64,000 bases of DNA from Burkholderia sp. WP9 (GTDB taxonomy: Bacteria > Pseudomonadota > Gammaproteobacteria > Burkholderiales > Burkholderiaceae): positions 1,302,001 through 1,366,000 of the forward strand of contig NZ_FNTG01000002.1 in the NCBI RefSeq assembly GCF_900104795.1, read 5' to 3'. Below the pieces are notes generated by a model, which worked only from the letters and a program-made list of their open reading frames with translations, was not told the origin of the DNA and did not search any database. The position numbers and the translations under genes were made by a program. Shown here in pieces: positions 27,633 to 37,061 of the stretch. Numbering within the stretch: the first letter of the stretch is position 1; each line of letters begins with the position of its first letter.

Positions 27633-28322
27633 TCATGCCGGCTCCATGCCGTGACGCCGCTTGGCGGGGGCGGTCCCTGGGGAGGCTAGAAATGAGAGCA
27701 GCGCCCTCGACGCATCTTTCTGCCGGGATGCTGTGCACACGGCGGCAGAAAACACAGTGATGATCTGCACTTCAGGGGGTAAAGAGCCGATGATGTCGAT
27801 GCCCGGCAAGTGCATCAACTCGCCCAATTGCTGAAAACCTATCTCGACTTCCCCGCGCGCGACGAGCGTACCCACCGGCACGCCGGGCGGCGCCTGCACG
27901 ATGCGCGACGCGATGGTTTCGTCAATACCCCAACGTCTGAACAGGCGGCTCAGGTGTGAGCCGCTAGGACCTGTCGAATAGCCGATACTACGCGCGGCCA
28001 GAATGGCGTCGCGCAGCGCGGCTTCAGTGCCAATATCGGGCCTCAGCGACCCGGATGCTACAGCAATCGCCACGCCGGAACGGACCAGATCGGTGTGACT
28101 GGCCGGATCGATCCGGCCGGCTGCGGCGAGCCGGTCGATCGCGTCGGACGCGAGCACGACGATATCGAACGGCTCACCTTCCTGGACGCGTCGGGCAGCG
28201 GCGACGCCACCAACTGACTCGATGGCAACACGCCGCCCCGATAGCCGCCCGTATTCTTCAATCAGTTCAGCCAGCACTTGGCGCGTGGCCATCGAAGAGA
28301 TGCCGATGATCGGCTCATGCAT
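27633..28322 (-). CDS. ModA-like substrate-binding domain protein without signal peptide
   Basis: 229 residues from ATG 28322, which follows AAAAGGTAGAGAAATC. The fold is that of extracellular molybdate/sulfate-type binding proteins (ISSMATRQVLAELIEEYGRL, VGGVAAARRVQEGEPFDIVVLASDAID, YSTGPSGSHLSRLFRRWGI, GEVEIGFQQLGELMHLPGID). No signal peptide is seen, and no ABC permease or ATPase is nearby. It may be a cytosolic ligand-binding protein. The longer frame up to 28427 would not supply a signal peptide either. Confidence 0.7.
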   Translation of the reverse strand: MHEPIIGISSMATRQVLAELIEEYGRLSGRRVAIESVGGVAAARRVQEGEPFDIVVLASDAIDRLAAAGRIDPASHTDLVRSGVAIAVASGSLRPDIGTEAALRDAILAARSIGYSTGPSGSHLSRLFRRWGIDETIASRIVQAPPGVPVGTLVARGEVEIGFQQLGELMHLPGIDIIGSLPPEVQIITVFSAAVCTASRQKDASRALLSFLASPGTAPAKRRHGMEPA

Positions 28323-28471
28323 GATTTCTCTACCTTTTAGTCGATATATTGCAGTCCAGCCTGTTGCAACGGCGCGCGCCGACAAGCGCAACGAGAATGG
28401 CGAGCAAGAGAAGCGCGGCTTTGTCATTGTGTCGGTCTTCTGAAGCCCCTCCTGTCTTCAATAGCTTTATC

Positions 28472-30001
28472 TCAAATGTCAAACAGCGACACGGCTTGCG
28501 CCACCCCATCGGCTCGCTGGCGCATCTCTTCCGAGATCGACGCAACAGCATCAACGAGTGCCGAATTATGTTGCGTTGCCAGGTCAATCGCCGCTATAGC
28601 CTGTTCGATTTTCACCATCTCATGTCGTTGCTCGGAGCACGCATCGTTTATCTCTCGCATCAGGTCGCTCACTACGGCCACCGCAGACTCCGTTTCCAGC
28701 ATTCCGACGCCTGCTTTCTCCGCCACGCCGCGCCCCTCCCGTGCCAGATCAAGGCTATTGGCGGCAAGGACACGAATTTTGTTAGCGGCCGCCGCGCTTT
28801 GTTGAGCCAGGGCCCGCACCTCGGAGGCGACCACCGCGAAGCTGCGGCCCTCAGGCCCCGCGCGAGCCGCTTCGACCGCGGCATTGAGCGCGAGAATGTT
28901 GGTTTGAAACGCTATTCCTTCCATCAACCCCAGTATGTTCTCGCTCTCTGAGCTCGATGTATCAACCTGGCGCATGATCTCGATCACTCGCTCAACTACC
29001 TCGCCACCTGCGCGCGCCACAAGCGTGGACTCGCGCGCAAGTCGATCGACCTCCCTGGCCGCCTCCGTGTTGTTGGAAATCGTCGCGTTGAGCTGCTCAA
29101 CACTGGCAGCAGTATCTTGAATAGCGCAGACCTGTTGATCCGTCCGTGCCGATAAATCCCGATTTCCGCCAGAGAGCGTTCCCATTCTTGACACCATCTG
29201 TATTACGCCATCACGGACATCGGCGACCGTAGTCCGCAAGTTCAGGGTGGCCTGATTCAGCAAAGCCAGCACGTCCCCTATCTCGTCATCCCCCGGCGCG
29301 TGAGGCTCCATGTCCAACTGTCCGGCGGCCAAACCTACAGCCACCCGTGTGATTTCCCGCAAAGGCCGGTAAAACAGGTTGATCAACTGTAGACCGGCAA
29401 TGAAGAAAATCAGAAATAGAACCACACCTACGATTTCCAAAGGGGTGCCCTTTGACGATAGCGCGCAAGCGGCAAGCGATGCCAGAAATAGCCCAAGAAC
29501 AATGCTCGCGATCTTCCAACGTAAGGTCACGCGCCTGACTCCGGCGGTCGAACCGAACCATCTTCGCCTGTTGATTCTCCCGGCACTTATCGACCACTCT
29601 GCATTGACATCGCCCATCCTCTGGTACGCATACTCCACATATGCAGCCTGTTCCGGCTCGATAGGTTCAATAAGCGCAATTGCCCGCTTGCCGGAACGGC
29701 TGGGCATGATATTTGAGCGCGCCCAGAAGACCCCTCCAGTCACAGTTCGATAAGGCAGACAGCCAATCCATGGACGATTGCTTCGCACTGTCTTCTGGAT
29801 ATCCAGCAGGACAGCCTTAGGTATATCTGCGAGTAACGACGACGCTGCCAGATTGACCACCGTGTCGCGTGACCACCCAAGCGATTCCACGAACGTGTCA
29901 TTCACGTATTCCACCTGGCCATCAAGGGCCGCCATGACGAGTGGGCGGCGTGCGTTTAAGATCATATGTTCAGCCTGTTTGCGCAAAGAGTACTTGCCCA
30001 A
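28472..30001 (-). CDS. Aer-like PAS-HAMP methyl-accepting chemotaxis protein
   Basis: 509 residues. PAS domain at about 15-125 (PLVMAALDGQVEYVNDTFVE, PWIGCLPYRTVTGGVFWARS), two close membrane helices at about 160-210 without a periplasmic domain, HAMP, then the signalling domain with the hairpin tip EGIAFQTNILALNAAVEAAR. This is the layout of the redox/aerotaxis receptor Aer. The C-terminus (AVSLFDI) lacks the CheR-binding pentapeptide. Next to aromatic degradation genes it could steer cells by the energy yield of the substrate. Confidence 0.88.
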   Translation of the reverse strand: MGKYSLRKQAEHMILNARRPLVMAALDGQVEYVNDTFVESLGWSRDTVVNLAASSLLADIPKAVLLDIQKTVRSNRPWIGCLPYRTVTGGVFWARSNIMPSRSGKRAIALIEPIEPEQAAYVEYAYQRMGDVNAEWSISAGRINRRRWFGSTAGVRRVTLRWKIASIVLGLFLASLAACALSSKGTPLEIVGVVLFLIFFIAGLQLINLFYRPLREITRVAVGLAAGQLDMEPHAPGDDEIGDVLALLNQATLNLRTTVADVRDGVIQMVSRMGTLSGGNRDLSARTDQQVCAIQDTAASVEQLNATISNNTEAAREVDRLARESTLVARAGGEVVERVIEIMRQVDTSSSESENILGLMEGIAFQTNILALNAAVEAARAGPEGRSFAVVASEVRALAQQSAAAANKIRVLAANSLDLAREGRGVAEKAGVGMLETESAVAVVSDLMREINDACSEQRHEMVKIEQAIAAIDLATQHNSALVDAVASISEEMRQRADGVAQAVSLFDI

Positions 30002-30072
30002 ACGCCCGAGGAAACGCGGTTGAAGTAGCGATAAAATCGCTCGCGGCGAGACGCTGTAGTGCCGTCATGTCT

Positions 30073-31627
30073 TCACTCGGACTGCATCGCATGCACACCT
30101 GAGCTAGTCGCAGATACGCCTATGGCGCTCGTCATCATGATGTCGACCGCACGGTCTGCGACCGCCATCACCGTCGCGTTTGTATTGGAACTGATGATCG
30201 ACGGCATCATAGATGCATCGAACACACGCAACCCGCTGACACCCTTTACCTTAAGATCCGGGGTCAAGACCGACATGGGGTCGCCCGGGCGCCCCATCCT
30301 GCACGTACCCACAGGATGGTAGTTTGAATCCGTGGTCCGCCTGAGGTAGTCGCAGAGTTCATCGTCCGACTGCAAATGGGGCCCCGGTCCGACCTCCTCT
30401 CCTACGATTGACGCAAACGGCTCAAGCGCCGTAATGGTTCTCAGATACCGGATCGCCTCAAGGAGTCGCCTCGTGTCCTCGTCATCGTCGAGCCAGTTCG
30501 GACTGACGAGTGCATCGTCCGCAGGGTCCGCCGATCTTAGCCGCACCGTTCCGCGAGACCGTGGCCGCACGAGATTTGCCATCAGCGTCATTCCATAGGT
30601 CGGCTTTGGCGCCAGCGGATCCGGCCACATGACACCAACGCAATAGAGTTGCAGATCCGGGTCCCCATGCGGATCCCTGAGATTGACGAATGCCATCGTT
30701 TCCGCCCCGTTCGACGCAATAGGTCCGTTACGGAACGCGAGATATTGCAGTCCGTTCCACAGTGCGCGTACGCCTCGATCCTCGCCGAAATAGCCGTACT
30801 GGCCACGGGTGGTCATCGACACAACCGCGACGTTATGATCCTGCAGGTGTTCGCCCACACCCGGCGAATCGACCCGCACCCCCAAGCCATGCTCGCGCAG
30901 GTGCGCGGCAGGACCGATGCCGGACAACATCAGCAGCTTGGGCGTCGCGAACGCACCGGCGCAAACAATCACTTCAGACGACGCTCGCGCACGCACGAGC
31001 GCGCCGCTTGCCGTGTACTCGACGCCGACCGCGCGGTCTCCGTCAAACAGAATGCGCTGAACGTTGGCTTGTGTGACCAACGACAGACGCGGATCGGACA
31101 TGGTAGGAGCGAGAAATGCGTCCGCGGCGCTGCATCTTTTCCCCCGGTACATGGTCGTCTGCATGTAGCCGACCCCGCGCAAGCTTCCAGCGTTGAAGTC
31201 CGTCGCAAACGGCAAGCCCTGGCGCTGCATCGCCCGCACGAACCGATCCGCTATGTCGACCTTGTACAACGGATCCGACACCTTTAGCGGGCCGTCCGCG
31301 CCGTGGTCTTCGTTATCGAGTCGCTGATTGCCTTCCTGTTTGCGGAAATACGGGACCAGGCCATCCCATGACCAACCAGAATCGCCCGTAGCGGCGACCC
31401 AGCGTTCGTAATCGCTCCTGGATCCTCGCGTGTAGGCCATAGCATTCACGGAACTGCCGCCGCCGACAACGTTCCCCTGCGGGATGGAGACCGTCCGGCC
31501 ACCCAGCGATGGCTGCCCGGCCGATGTGTAGCGCTTGATATACGGGCTACCGTCGAACAGCATCTTGAACGTTCCCGCCGGCATACGGATAAGCGCACTG
31601 TTCTTAGGTTCAAGGGGTCGTTGCAAC
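30073..31627 (-). pseudogene. GMC-family alcohol oxidoreductase, main part (split by IS30)
   Basis: C-terminal 515 or so codons of a glucose-methanol-choline flavoprotein. GMC signature GNVVGGGSSVNAMAYTRGSRSDYERW near the break, second signature VIVCAGAFATPKLLMLSGIGPA, active-site His/Asn end SNYHPVGTCRMG and the terminal SNTNATVMAVADRAVD. The FAD-binding N-terminus is on the other side of the IS30 element. Removing the element and one copy of the 8-bp repeat leaves 142 + 1547 = 1689 bp, an intact 562-residue frame. The Met codons downstream of the break would give a protein without the FAD Rossmann motif, so it is presumably inactive. Confidence 0.88.
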
Positions 31628-33028
31628 ACCTAATGCTTATGACGCAAGTAGTAGATCTCTTAGTGCTTCTGCTGGTGATTTCCATCCAAGGCTTTTACGC
31701 GGTCTGCAATTTAGTGCGTCTGCGACGGCATCAAGTTCGCGCTGCGTGTACCGGCTGATGTCGGTGCCTTTCGGAAAGTATTGACGCAACAGACCATTCG
31801 TATTCTCGTTGGTCCCGCGTTGCCATGGGCTTTGAGGATCGCAGAAATAGATCTCCAGACCCGTATCGATTCGAAGTTGCACGTGCTGGGCCATCTCTGC
31901 GCCTTGATCCCATGTGAGCGATCGCCACAAGTGCTCAGGCAATAATACGATCTTCGCAGCTATGGCATTGCGGACGGCCTCCGCTCCATGACCCGCCAAG
32001 GGTGGCCCATTCTTGGCCCGCACGCCAGTGCCATGTCCCTCCATAGGTGGGAGATGGAGCAACATTGTATAGCGGGTAGTCCGCTCGACCAGCGTACCCA
32101 CTGCGGATCGATTAAGGCCGATGATCAGGTCACCTTCCCAGTGACCCGGAACGGCACGATCATCAGCCTCAGCCGGACGTTCACTGATCATGACCTCCGG
32201 AGTAATGAAATGCTTTCCTCGCTGTTGCGTCCTGGCTCGAGGCACACGAAGTGCACGGCCCGTACGCAAACAGGCAGTAAGCTCCTTGCGCAGAGCGCCA
32301 CGGCCCTGAATGTAAAGCGCCTGATAGATGGCTTCGTGAGAGATTCTCATGGATTGGTCTTCTGGATAGTCGGCCTCCAATCGTCGACTGATTTGTTCGG
32401 GACTCCAGCAGGTGCCCCAACGACGGTCCGCGCGGCGGCCTTGCCGTCGTCCTTTCCATGGTACGTTGGGTCCGGCAATCGGCCTGCCTTCTGAATCGGT
32501 GACCGCTCCCGCCAATCGACTCTGCACATAATTCTTTAATCTATCGTTCTTGGTCAGTCTGGAAGCTTTCGGACGTTCCGCGGCCCGCTCAGCTTTCCAC
32601 TGAGCAACTGTCGCCCTGTATATCAATGTGCCGCTACGGGTTGCAGCATTACGGCGCAACTCGCGCGAGATGGTCGAAGGTGAGCGCTGCAGTCTTCGCG
32701 CGATCTCACGGATCCCGCAATCCTGCGCCCGTAGCAGCGCAATTTCCTCGCGTTCAGAAAAAGACAGATAAGGCGCAGTGCCCGGCGTCAGCTCGATCGG
32801 CGGCATTCCGCCTGCATCACGAAACCATCTTGGCCCCAAAGGTTGGGACACGCCACACGCGCGCGCCGCAGCCTCGCTCTCCATGCCTTGCGCGACACAA
32901 GTCCAGAACGCTCGCTTTGTATCTCGCTGATTGACACCTGGCCTGCCGGGCGATTGCATTATTGGTCTTCCTGTCTGTTCCGAACCCCAACCCTGTGCTC
33001 GTCCCATTTGGCACCTCCTTTAGGAGAT
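31628..33028 (-). mobile_element. IS30-family insertion sequence, 1401 bp
   Basis: Lies inside the GMC gene. GTTGCAAC occurs on both sides (31620-31627 and 33029-33036). Joining the flanks restores GGTCGTTGCAACGACC, a perfect 16-bp palindrome. IS30 elements are known to favour palindromic targets. The terminal inverted repeats are weak by eye, so the exact ends could differ by a few bases. It carries one intact transposase gene. Confidence 0.85.
31637..33007 (-). CDS. IS30-family transposase
   Basis: 456 residues, uninterrupted. Helix-turn-helix in [20 protein letters not shown] and [21 protein letters not shown], then the integrase core with [24 protein letters not shown] and [24 protein letters not shown], giving the D-D-E triad with the IS30-type spacing. 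The gene appears competent. Confidence 0.93.
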   Translation of the reverse strand: MGRAQGWGSEQTGRPIMQSPGRPGVNQRDTKRAFWTCVAQGMESEAAARACGVSQPLGPRWFRDAGGMPPIELTPGTAPYLSFSEREEIALLRAQDCGIREIARRLQRSPSTISRELRRNAATRSGTLIYRATVAQWKAERAAERPKASRLTKNDRLKNYVQSRLAGAVTDSEGRPIAGPNVPWKGRRQGRRADRRWGTCWSPEQISRRLEADYPEDQSMRISHEAIYQALYIQGRGALRKELTACLRTGRALRVPRARTQQRGKHFITPEVMISERPAEADDRAVPGHWEGDLIIGLNRSAVGTLVERTTRYTMLLHLPPMEGHGTGVRAKNGPPLAGHGAEAVRNAIAAKIVLLPEHLWRSLTWDQGAEMAQHVQLRIDTGLEIYFCDPQSPWQRGTNENTNGLLRQYFPKGTDISRYTQRELDAVADALNCRPRKSLGWKSPAEALRDLLLAS

Positions 33029-33170
33029 GTTGCAACGACCAGTTGAATCCGCCGTTGGCAGGCGGCCCTGCCTCCAGCAGCAGCACTTTGGCCTTCCATT
33101 CACGAACCAGTCGGTTCGCCGTCACGCAGCCAGCACTGCCCGCACCAATCACGATGTAGTCATAGTCCAT
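33029..33170 (-). pseudogene. GMC-family alcohol oxidoreductase, N-terminal FAD segment (split by IS30)
   Basis: Starts at ATG 33170, 4 bp after the aldehyde dehydrogenase stop. It encodes [20 protein letters not shown], the FAD dinucleotide-binding motif, then [20 protein letters not shown] up to the insertion. Continuation with RPLEPKNSALIRMPAG across the element confirms one original gene. Alone this 47-residue piece is not functional. Confidence 0.88.
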
Positions 33171-33174
33171 CGCG

Positions 33175-34671
33175 TCACTCCTGCCGATCGGACGACAAAC
33201 CCGCAGGAAGATAAATCGCCTGGTCTTCGAGGAATGCGTGCAAGCCTTCGGGACCGCCCTCCCTGCCGATCCCCGACTGCTTGAAGCCCCCGAAAGGCAC
33301 ATTGGGCGCCATTTCCAGTCCATTGACCGAGACGTTGCCGGTCCTGATCCCTCGCGCGACGGCATAGCCGCGCTCAGCGTCGCTAGTGAATACCGTGCCG
33401 CTCAAACCGAAGTCCGTGTCGTTCGCGAGTGCCAACGCCTGGTCGATGTCGTCGTATGCCATGATCGAAACGACAGGCCCGAAGATTTCTTCCCGGGCAA
33501 TCGTCATGTCGGGCGTCACGCCGGCGAACACCGTGGGCTCGACGAAGAATCCTGCATCGTGTTGAGGATTTCTGCGACCGCCGGTCGTAATCTGCGCCCC
33601 TTCATTGCGCCCCGCTTCGACGTACCCGATGACCCGATCGAGCTGACGCTGGCTCGCAAGCGGGCCGATCTGCGTGGTCATATCCCAAGGGTCTCCCACT
33701 TTGAGACCGCTTATGACGGCGCTGTACGCTTCGATGAACTCCCGCTCTCGAGTGCGCGGCACCAGAATCCGGGTCTGTGCGAAACAGATCTGACCTGAGA
33801 ACGGCATGGTGAACGGCGCCAGGGCGGCAAGCGTCGGCTTGAGTTCCGCATCGTCCAGAACGATGGCGGCGGATTTGCCGCCCAATTCGAGCGTCACCCT
33901 CGCCAGCCGGTCTGCACAGGCTTTCGCAATTACCTTTCCGATCGCGGTGCTGCCGGTGAAGCTGACCTTATCGACTTCCCTCCTGGCCACCAGATAGGCA
34001 CCGCCGTCTGCGTCAGCGGTTATCACATTGAGCACGCCCGGGGGAAGGCCCGCCTCGTGCGCGCACTCCGCGACGACAAGCGCGTCGAACGGAGTTTCAG
34101 GCGGTGCCTTGACCACAACCGTACATCCAGCAGCCAGTGCCGCGCCCAGCTTGTAAGAGAGAATGGGCAACTGCGCGTTCCACGGCGCAATCAGCGCCGA
34201 GACGCCGACCGGCTGTCGAATTATCCTGGCCTCCCCATTGCGCGTCGGTCGGGTTTCCTCGAAAGCGAATGTGGACGCCAATTCGGCGTAGTAATCAAGC
34301 ATCGCGGTCGCGGTGGGCACGAACATATCGGCGAACCAGATCGGTGCGCCGACTTCCGCGGTCCAAATACGCGACAGCAGCGTCATGCGGGAAGCAAGCG
34401 CCGCCGACATCCTTCGCAGGCAGGCAGCCCGTTCGGCGCCGGACATGCGTGGCCAAGGCCCCGTGTCGAATGCCCTGCGCGCGGCATTGACGGCCTTGTC
34501 CACATCTCCTTCATCCGCAAGCGGAACCGAAGCGAATACCTGACCGGTGGAAGGCGCGACGAGCGAGACGGATGCATTGGAGCCTGGTTGCAACCACTGC
34601 CCATCGATGTAGAACCTGGACTGCACGTTGCCACTCAATTCTGACTTCGAGTCAAACGGAAAAGTTGACAT
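33175..34671 (-). CDS. NAD(P)-dependent aldehyde dehydrogenase
   Basis: 498 residues, full-length ALDH superfamily. Catalytic Glu in [16 protein letters not shown] (about residue 255) and Cys in [15 protein letters not shown] (about 290), plus PWNAQLPI and FTGSTAIGK for cofactor binding. It would oxidise the aldehyde made by the GMC oxidase encoded 4 bp downstream. It follows the FadL gene in the minus-strand unit that starts with the Rieske oxygenase. Confidence 0.92.
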   Translation of the reverse strand: MSTFPFDSKSELSGNVQSRFYIDGQWLQPGSNASVSLVAPSTGQVFASVPLADEGDVDKAVNAARRAFDTGPWPRMSGAERAACLRRMSAALASRMTLLSRIWTAEVGAPIWFADMFVPTATAMLDYYAELASTFAFEETRPTRNGEARIIRQPVGVSALIAPWNAQLPILSYKLGAALAAGCTVVVKAPPETPFDALVVAECAHEAGLPPGVLNVITADADGGAYLVARREVDKVSFTGSTAIGKVIAKACADRLARVTLELGGKSAAIVLDDAELKPTLAALAPFTMPFSGQICFAQTRILVPRTREREFIEAYSAVISGLKVGDPWDMTTQIGPLASQRQLDRVIGYVEAGRNEGAQITTGGRRNPQHDAGFFVEPTVFAGVTPDMTIAREEIFGPVVSIMAYDDIDQALALANDTDFGLSGTVFTSDAERGYAVARGIRTGNVSVNGLEMAPNVPFGGFKQSGIGREGGPEGLHAFLEDQAIYLPAGLSSDRQE

Positions 34672-34751
34672 GGAATTTCCTGATGTTGGCTGCTCGTTCG
34701 TTACGGAACCCGATATCCGGTCGCGCCGGCATCGAATCCCGGGTATGCGAC

Positions 34752-35936
34752 CTAGAAGCGGTGGCCGTAACTGACGCCGACGACCTCGGTTTTAGTTTTT
34801 TCGCTGAATCCGGTACTGGCGCCGTCCCCGGTCACCGTGACAGGAAATCCATATTCGAACACTCCGCTAACTTCATCGTTCTTGTTGAACCGATAGGTCG
34901 CGCCCGCCGAAACCGCCGTTGAGACCGGCATCGCCGAAAGCAGATTCTGCGCAACCACCGACGGTCCAATCGGATGATTGCCACGCGAGAAACCCGTGCG
35001 CAGGGTCCACCGTGAATTGACGTCCCACGCCGCACCGATGCGGAAGAAGTCCTGGTCTTGCCAGCCGAATCCCTGCGCGGAGCCAATGACCGTGTTGGAG
35101 AACTCCATATGCAACCAGTCCGCCGCAAGCGTGACGCCCGGTATGATCTTGTATGCAATGCCGGCCCCGTATTGGGCGCCGATATCGATTCGGCCGCCGC
35201 CGCCCGCCAACAGGTCGTTTTCGTAGCCGGCCAGCTTGCTCATCCGGATGCGGCTTGCGTAACTCGCGCCAAATGTAAAAGCCGGTATCGGCTGCCAGAT
35301 ATAACCAATCCGTGCGCCGTAGCCAAAAGCGTTCGATACGCCGTGTGAAGGTAGCGGTTGGAGTGTTCCATCGTCCGTGGGAACGATTGCACCGTTTGCC
35401 GAAAACCGTTCGTATGCCAGCGCGAGACTGACACCGATGATATTGTGTTCTGTAATCCTGTACGTTACGGTCGGTGCAGCGATCGCGGTCTGCAAGCTCG
35501 ATTGAGCCACCCCCGCACCTGCAATCGGGAGCGCCGACCGACCATAACTCGTGCCCACGCCAACCCCGAACAGCGACACGCCCAACGTGAGCCGCGGCGT
35601 GATCTGCCAATTCGCGCCACCACTGGGAACCGGATACACCTTGCCGGTATGCAGCCTGTTGGATGAGCTGCCGTAGTCGAAGTCAGTCAACGGTTCGAGA
35701 AGCTGTACGCCGAAGTCGGTTCGTGACCCGATCAACCCCATGCCAGCGGGATTGTCGGCAGCCGCCGTACTGTCCTGGGGAAACGCGATCGAGGTTCCGC
35801 CCATACCGGCGGACATGACGCCAGATCCGCTGAGCGCGATACCGTCGACCGCCACTGCATATTTCGTGGGGAGTATTACGAGGGCACTTGCAGCTAACAC
35901 GCGCACACAGCCGGTCCTGCCAAATCGCTTTGACAT
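34752..35936 (-). CDS. FadL/TodX-type outer-membrane transport protein
   Basis: 394 residues with a signal peptide (VRVLAASALVILPTKYAVAVDG). FadL-family start: GIALSGSGVMSAGMGGTSIAFPQDSTAAADNPAGM carries the NPA-like motif. Beta-barrel pattern throughout, ending EVVGVSYGHRF. Such channels carry hydrophobic aromatics across the outer membrane. It is placed between the oxygenase and aldehyde dehydrogenase genes, so it is probably the uptake route for the aromatic substrate. Confidence 0.88.
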   Translation of the reverse strand: MSKRFGRTGCVRVLAASALVILPTKYAVAVDGIALSGSGVMSAGMGGTSIAFPQDSTAAADNPAGMGLIGSRTDFGVQLLEPLTDFDYGSSSNRLHTGKVYPVPSGGANWQITPRLTLGVSLFGVGVGTSYGRSALPIAGAGVAQSSLQTAIAAPTVTYRITEHNIIGVSLALAYERFSANGAIVPTDDGTLQPLPSHGVSNAFGYGARIGYIWQPIPAFTFGASYASRIRMSKLAGYENDLLAGGGGRIDIGAQYGAGIAYKIIPGVTLAADWLHMEFSNTVIGSAQGFGWQDQDFFRIGAAWDVNSRWTLRTGFSRGNHPIGPSVVAQNLLSAMPVSTAVSAGATYRFNKNDEVSGVFEYGFPVTVTGDGASTGFSEKTKTEVVGVSYGHRF

Positions 35937-35989
35937 CCTTGTCTCCAGATATTCTTTTATGAGGTTCCACCCCTAACGGCGGCCCCGAT

Positions 35990-36952
35990 TTACAGATCGA
36001 CTATCAGCAACTTTGAACGCGAACGTGATACACACACCGCCATGCAATCACCCTGCGCGTGCTCGTGTGCGGTGAGAAAGAAGTCGCGATGGTCAGGGCG
36101 TCCTTCCAGTACCTTGACGACGCAGGTTCCGCAAACTCCCTGCTCGCAGGACGTCTCAATCTCCGTTCCGTGCTCACGGAGCACATCGACAATCGTCTTG
36201 TCCGTGGGGATCGTGAACGTCTTGCCCGACCGGGCAAGTTTCAGGTCGAATGACGTTTGAGCCTCGGTGTCCGACGACGCCCCCGCCGCGAAATATTCGA
36301 GGTGAACCGCGTCGTCGGGCCAACCGTGGCGCGCGGCGACCATGCGAACCGTGTCCATGAACGGTTTAGGCCCGCACAGGTACAGATGCCCACCGTCTCG
36401 ACGGTTGCGAAGCGCGTTGTCCAGCGTCTCCTCGACGGCGTCGCGCTCCTGGCCGAACAGCAGCCGGCACGAGCCGTTGAGCGGTCCATTGACCAGTTCG
36501 TCGCGGAATGCGGTGTGGGTTTCGGATCGAGTGAAATAAAGCAACTCGAACGTATGTTCCCGATCGTGGAACTGCCGCGCCATGCTGATAATCGGTGTAA
36601 TGCCGATCCCGCCGGCCACGAGCAGGCTGTGGCCCGCTTCGGCACTCGTCGTGAAGTGATTGCGCGGCGTCGAGATGGTCAGTTCACTGCCAACGCGCAA
36701 TACCTCATGGACAATCTCCGACCCACCGCGCGATTCTGCCTCCCGCTTGACAGCAACCTCGTAGGTCGATGTGTCGGCGCACGATCCGCACAGGGAGTAC
36801 TGTCGGGTGATCCCCTGTTCGAGATGCAAATCAATGTGCGAGCCAGGCTCCCACGCTGGCAACATGGATCCGTCCTGGGGCGCCAGCTTCAACAGGCGGA
36901 TTCCTTCTGCAATGGTTTCGGCGGCAACGACGCGAACGGGGATGGTATTCAT
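35990..36952 (-). CDS. Phthalate-dioxygenase-type reductase component
   Basis: 320 residues. FMN/NAD reductase domains at about 1-225 (QYSLCGSCADTSTYEVAVKRE, LLVAGGIGITPIISMARQF) and a plant-type 2Fe-2S ferredoxin domain at the C-terminus with the cysteine pattern SCEQGVCGTCVVKVLEG near 264. The order matches phthalate dioxygenase reductase, VanB and PobB. It passes electrons from NADH to the Rieske oxygenase encoded just upstream; the genes are 109 bp apart. Confidence 0.92.
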   Translation of the reverse strand: MNTIPVRVVAAETIAEGIRLLKLAPQDGSMLPAWEPGSHIDLHLEQGITRQYSLCGSCADTSTYEVAVKREAESRGGSEIVHEVLRVGSELTISTPRNHFTTSAEAGHSLLVAGGIGITPIISMARQFHDREHTFELLYFTRSETHTAFRDELVNGPLNGSCRLLFGQERDAVEETLDNALRNRRDGGHLYLCGPKPFMDTVRMVAARHGWPDDAVHLEYFAAGASSDTEAQTSFDLKLARSGKTFTIPTDKTIVDVLREHGTEIETSCEQGVCGTCVVKVLEGRPDHRDFFLTAHEHAQGDCMAVCVSRSRSKLLIVDL

Positions 36953-37061
36953 GGCAAGATACTTCAGGAAGATTCGGGTAACACAAAGACGAAGTCATTG
37001 CGGCAAAGATTGCTCGCGTCGCGCCAGCCGAAACGGCGAAGCGAGACGCGCCGGCGCTGCG

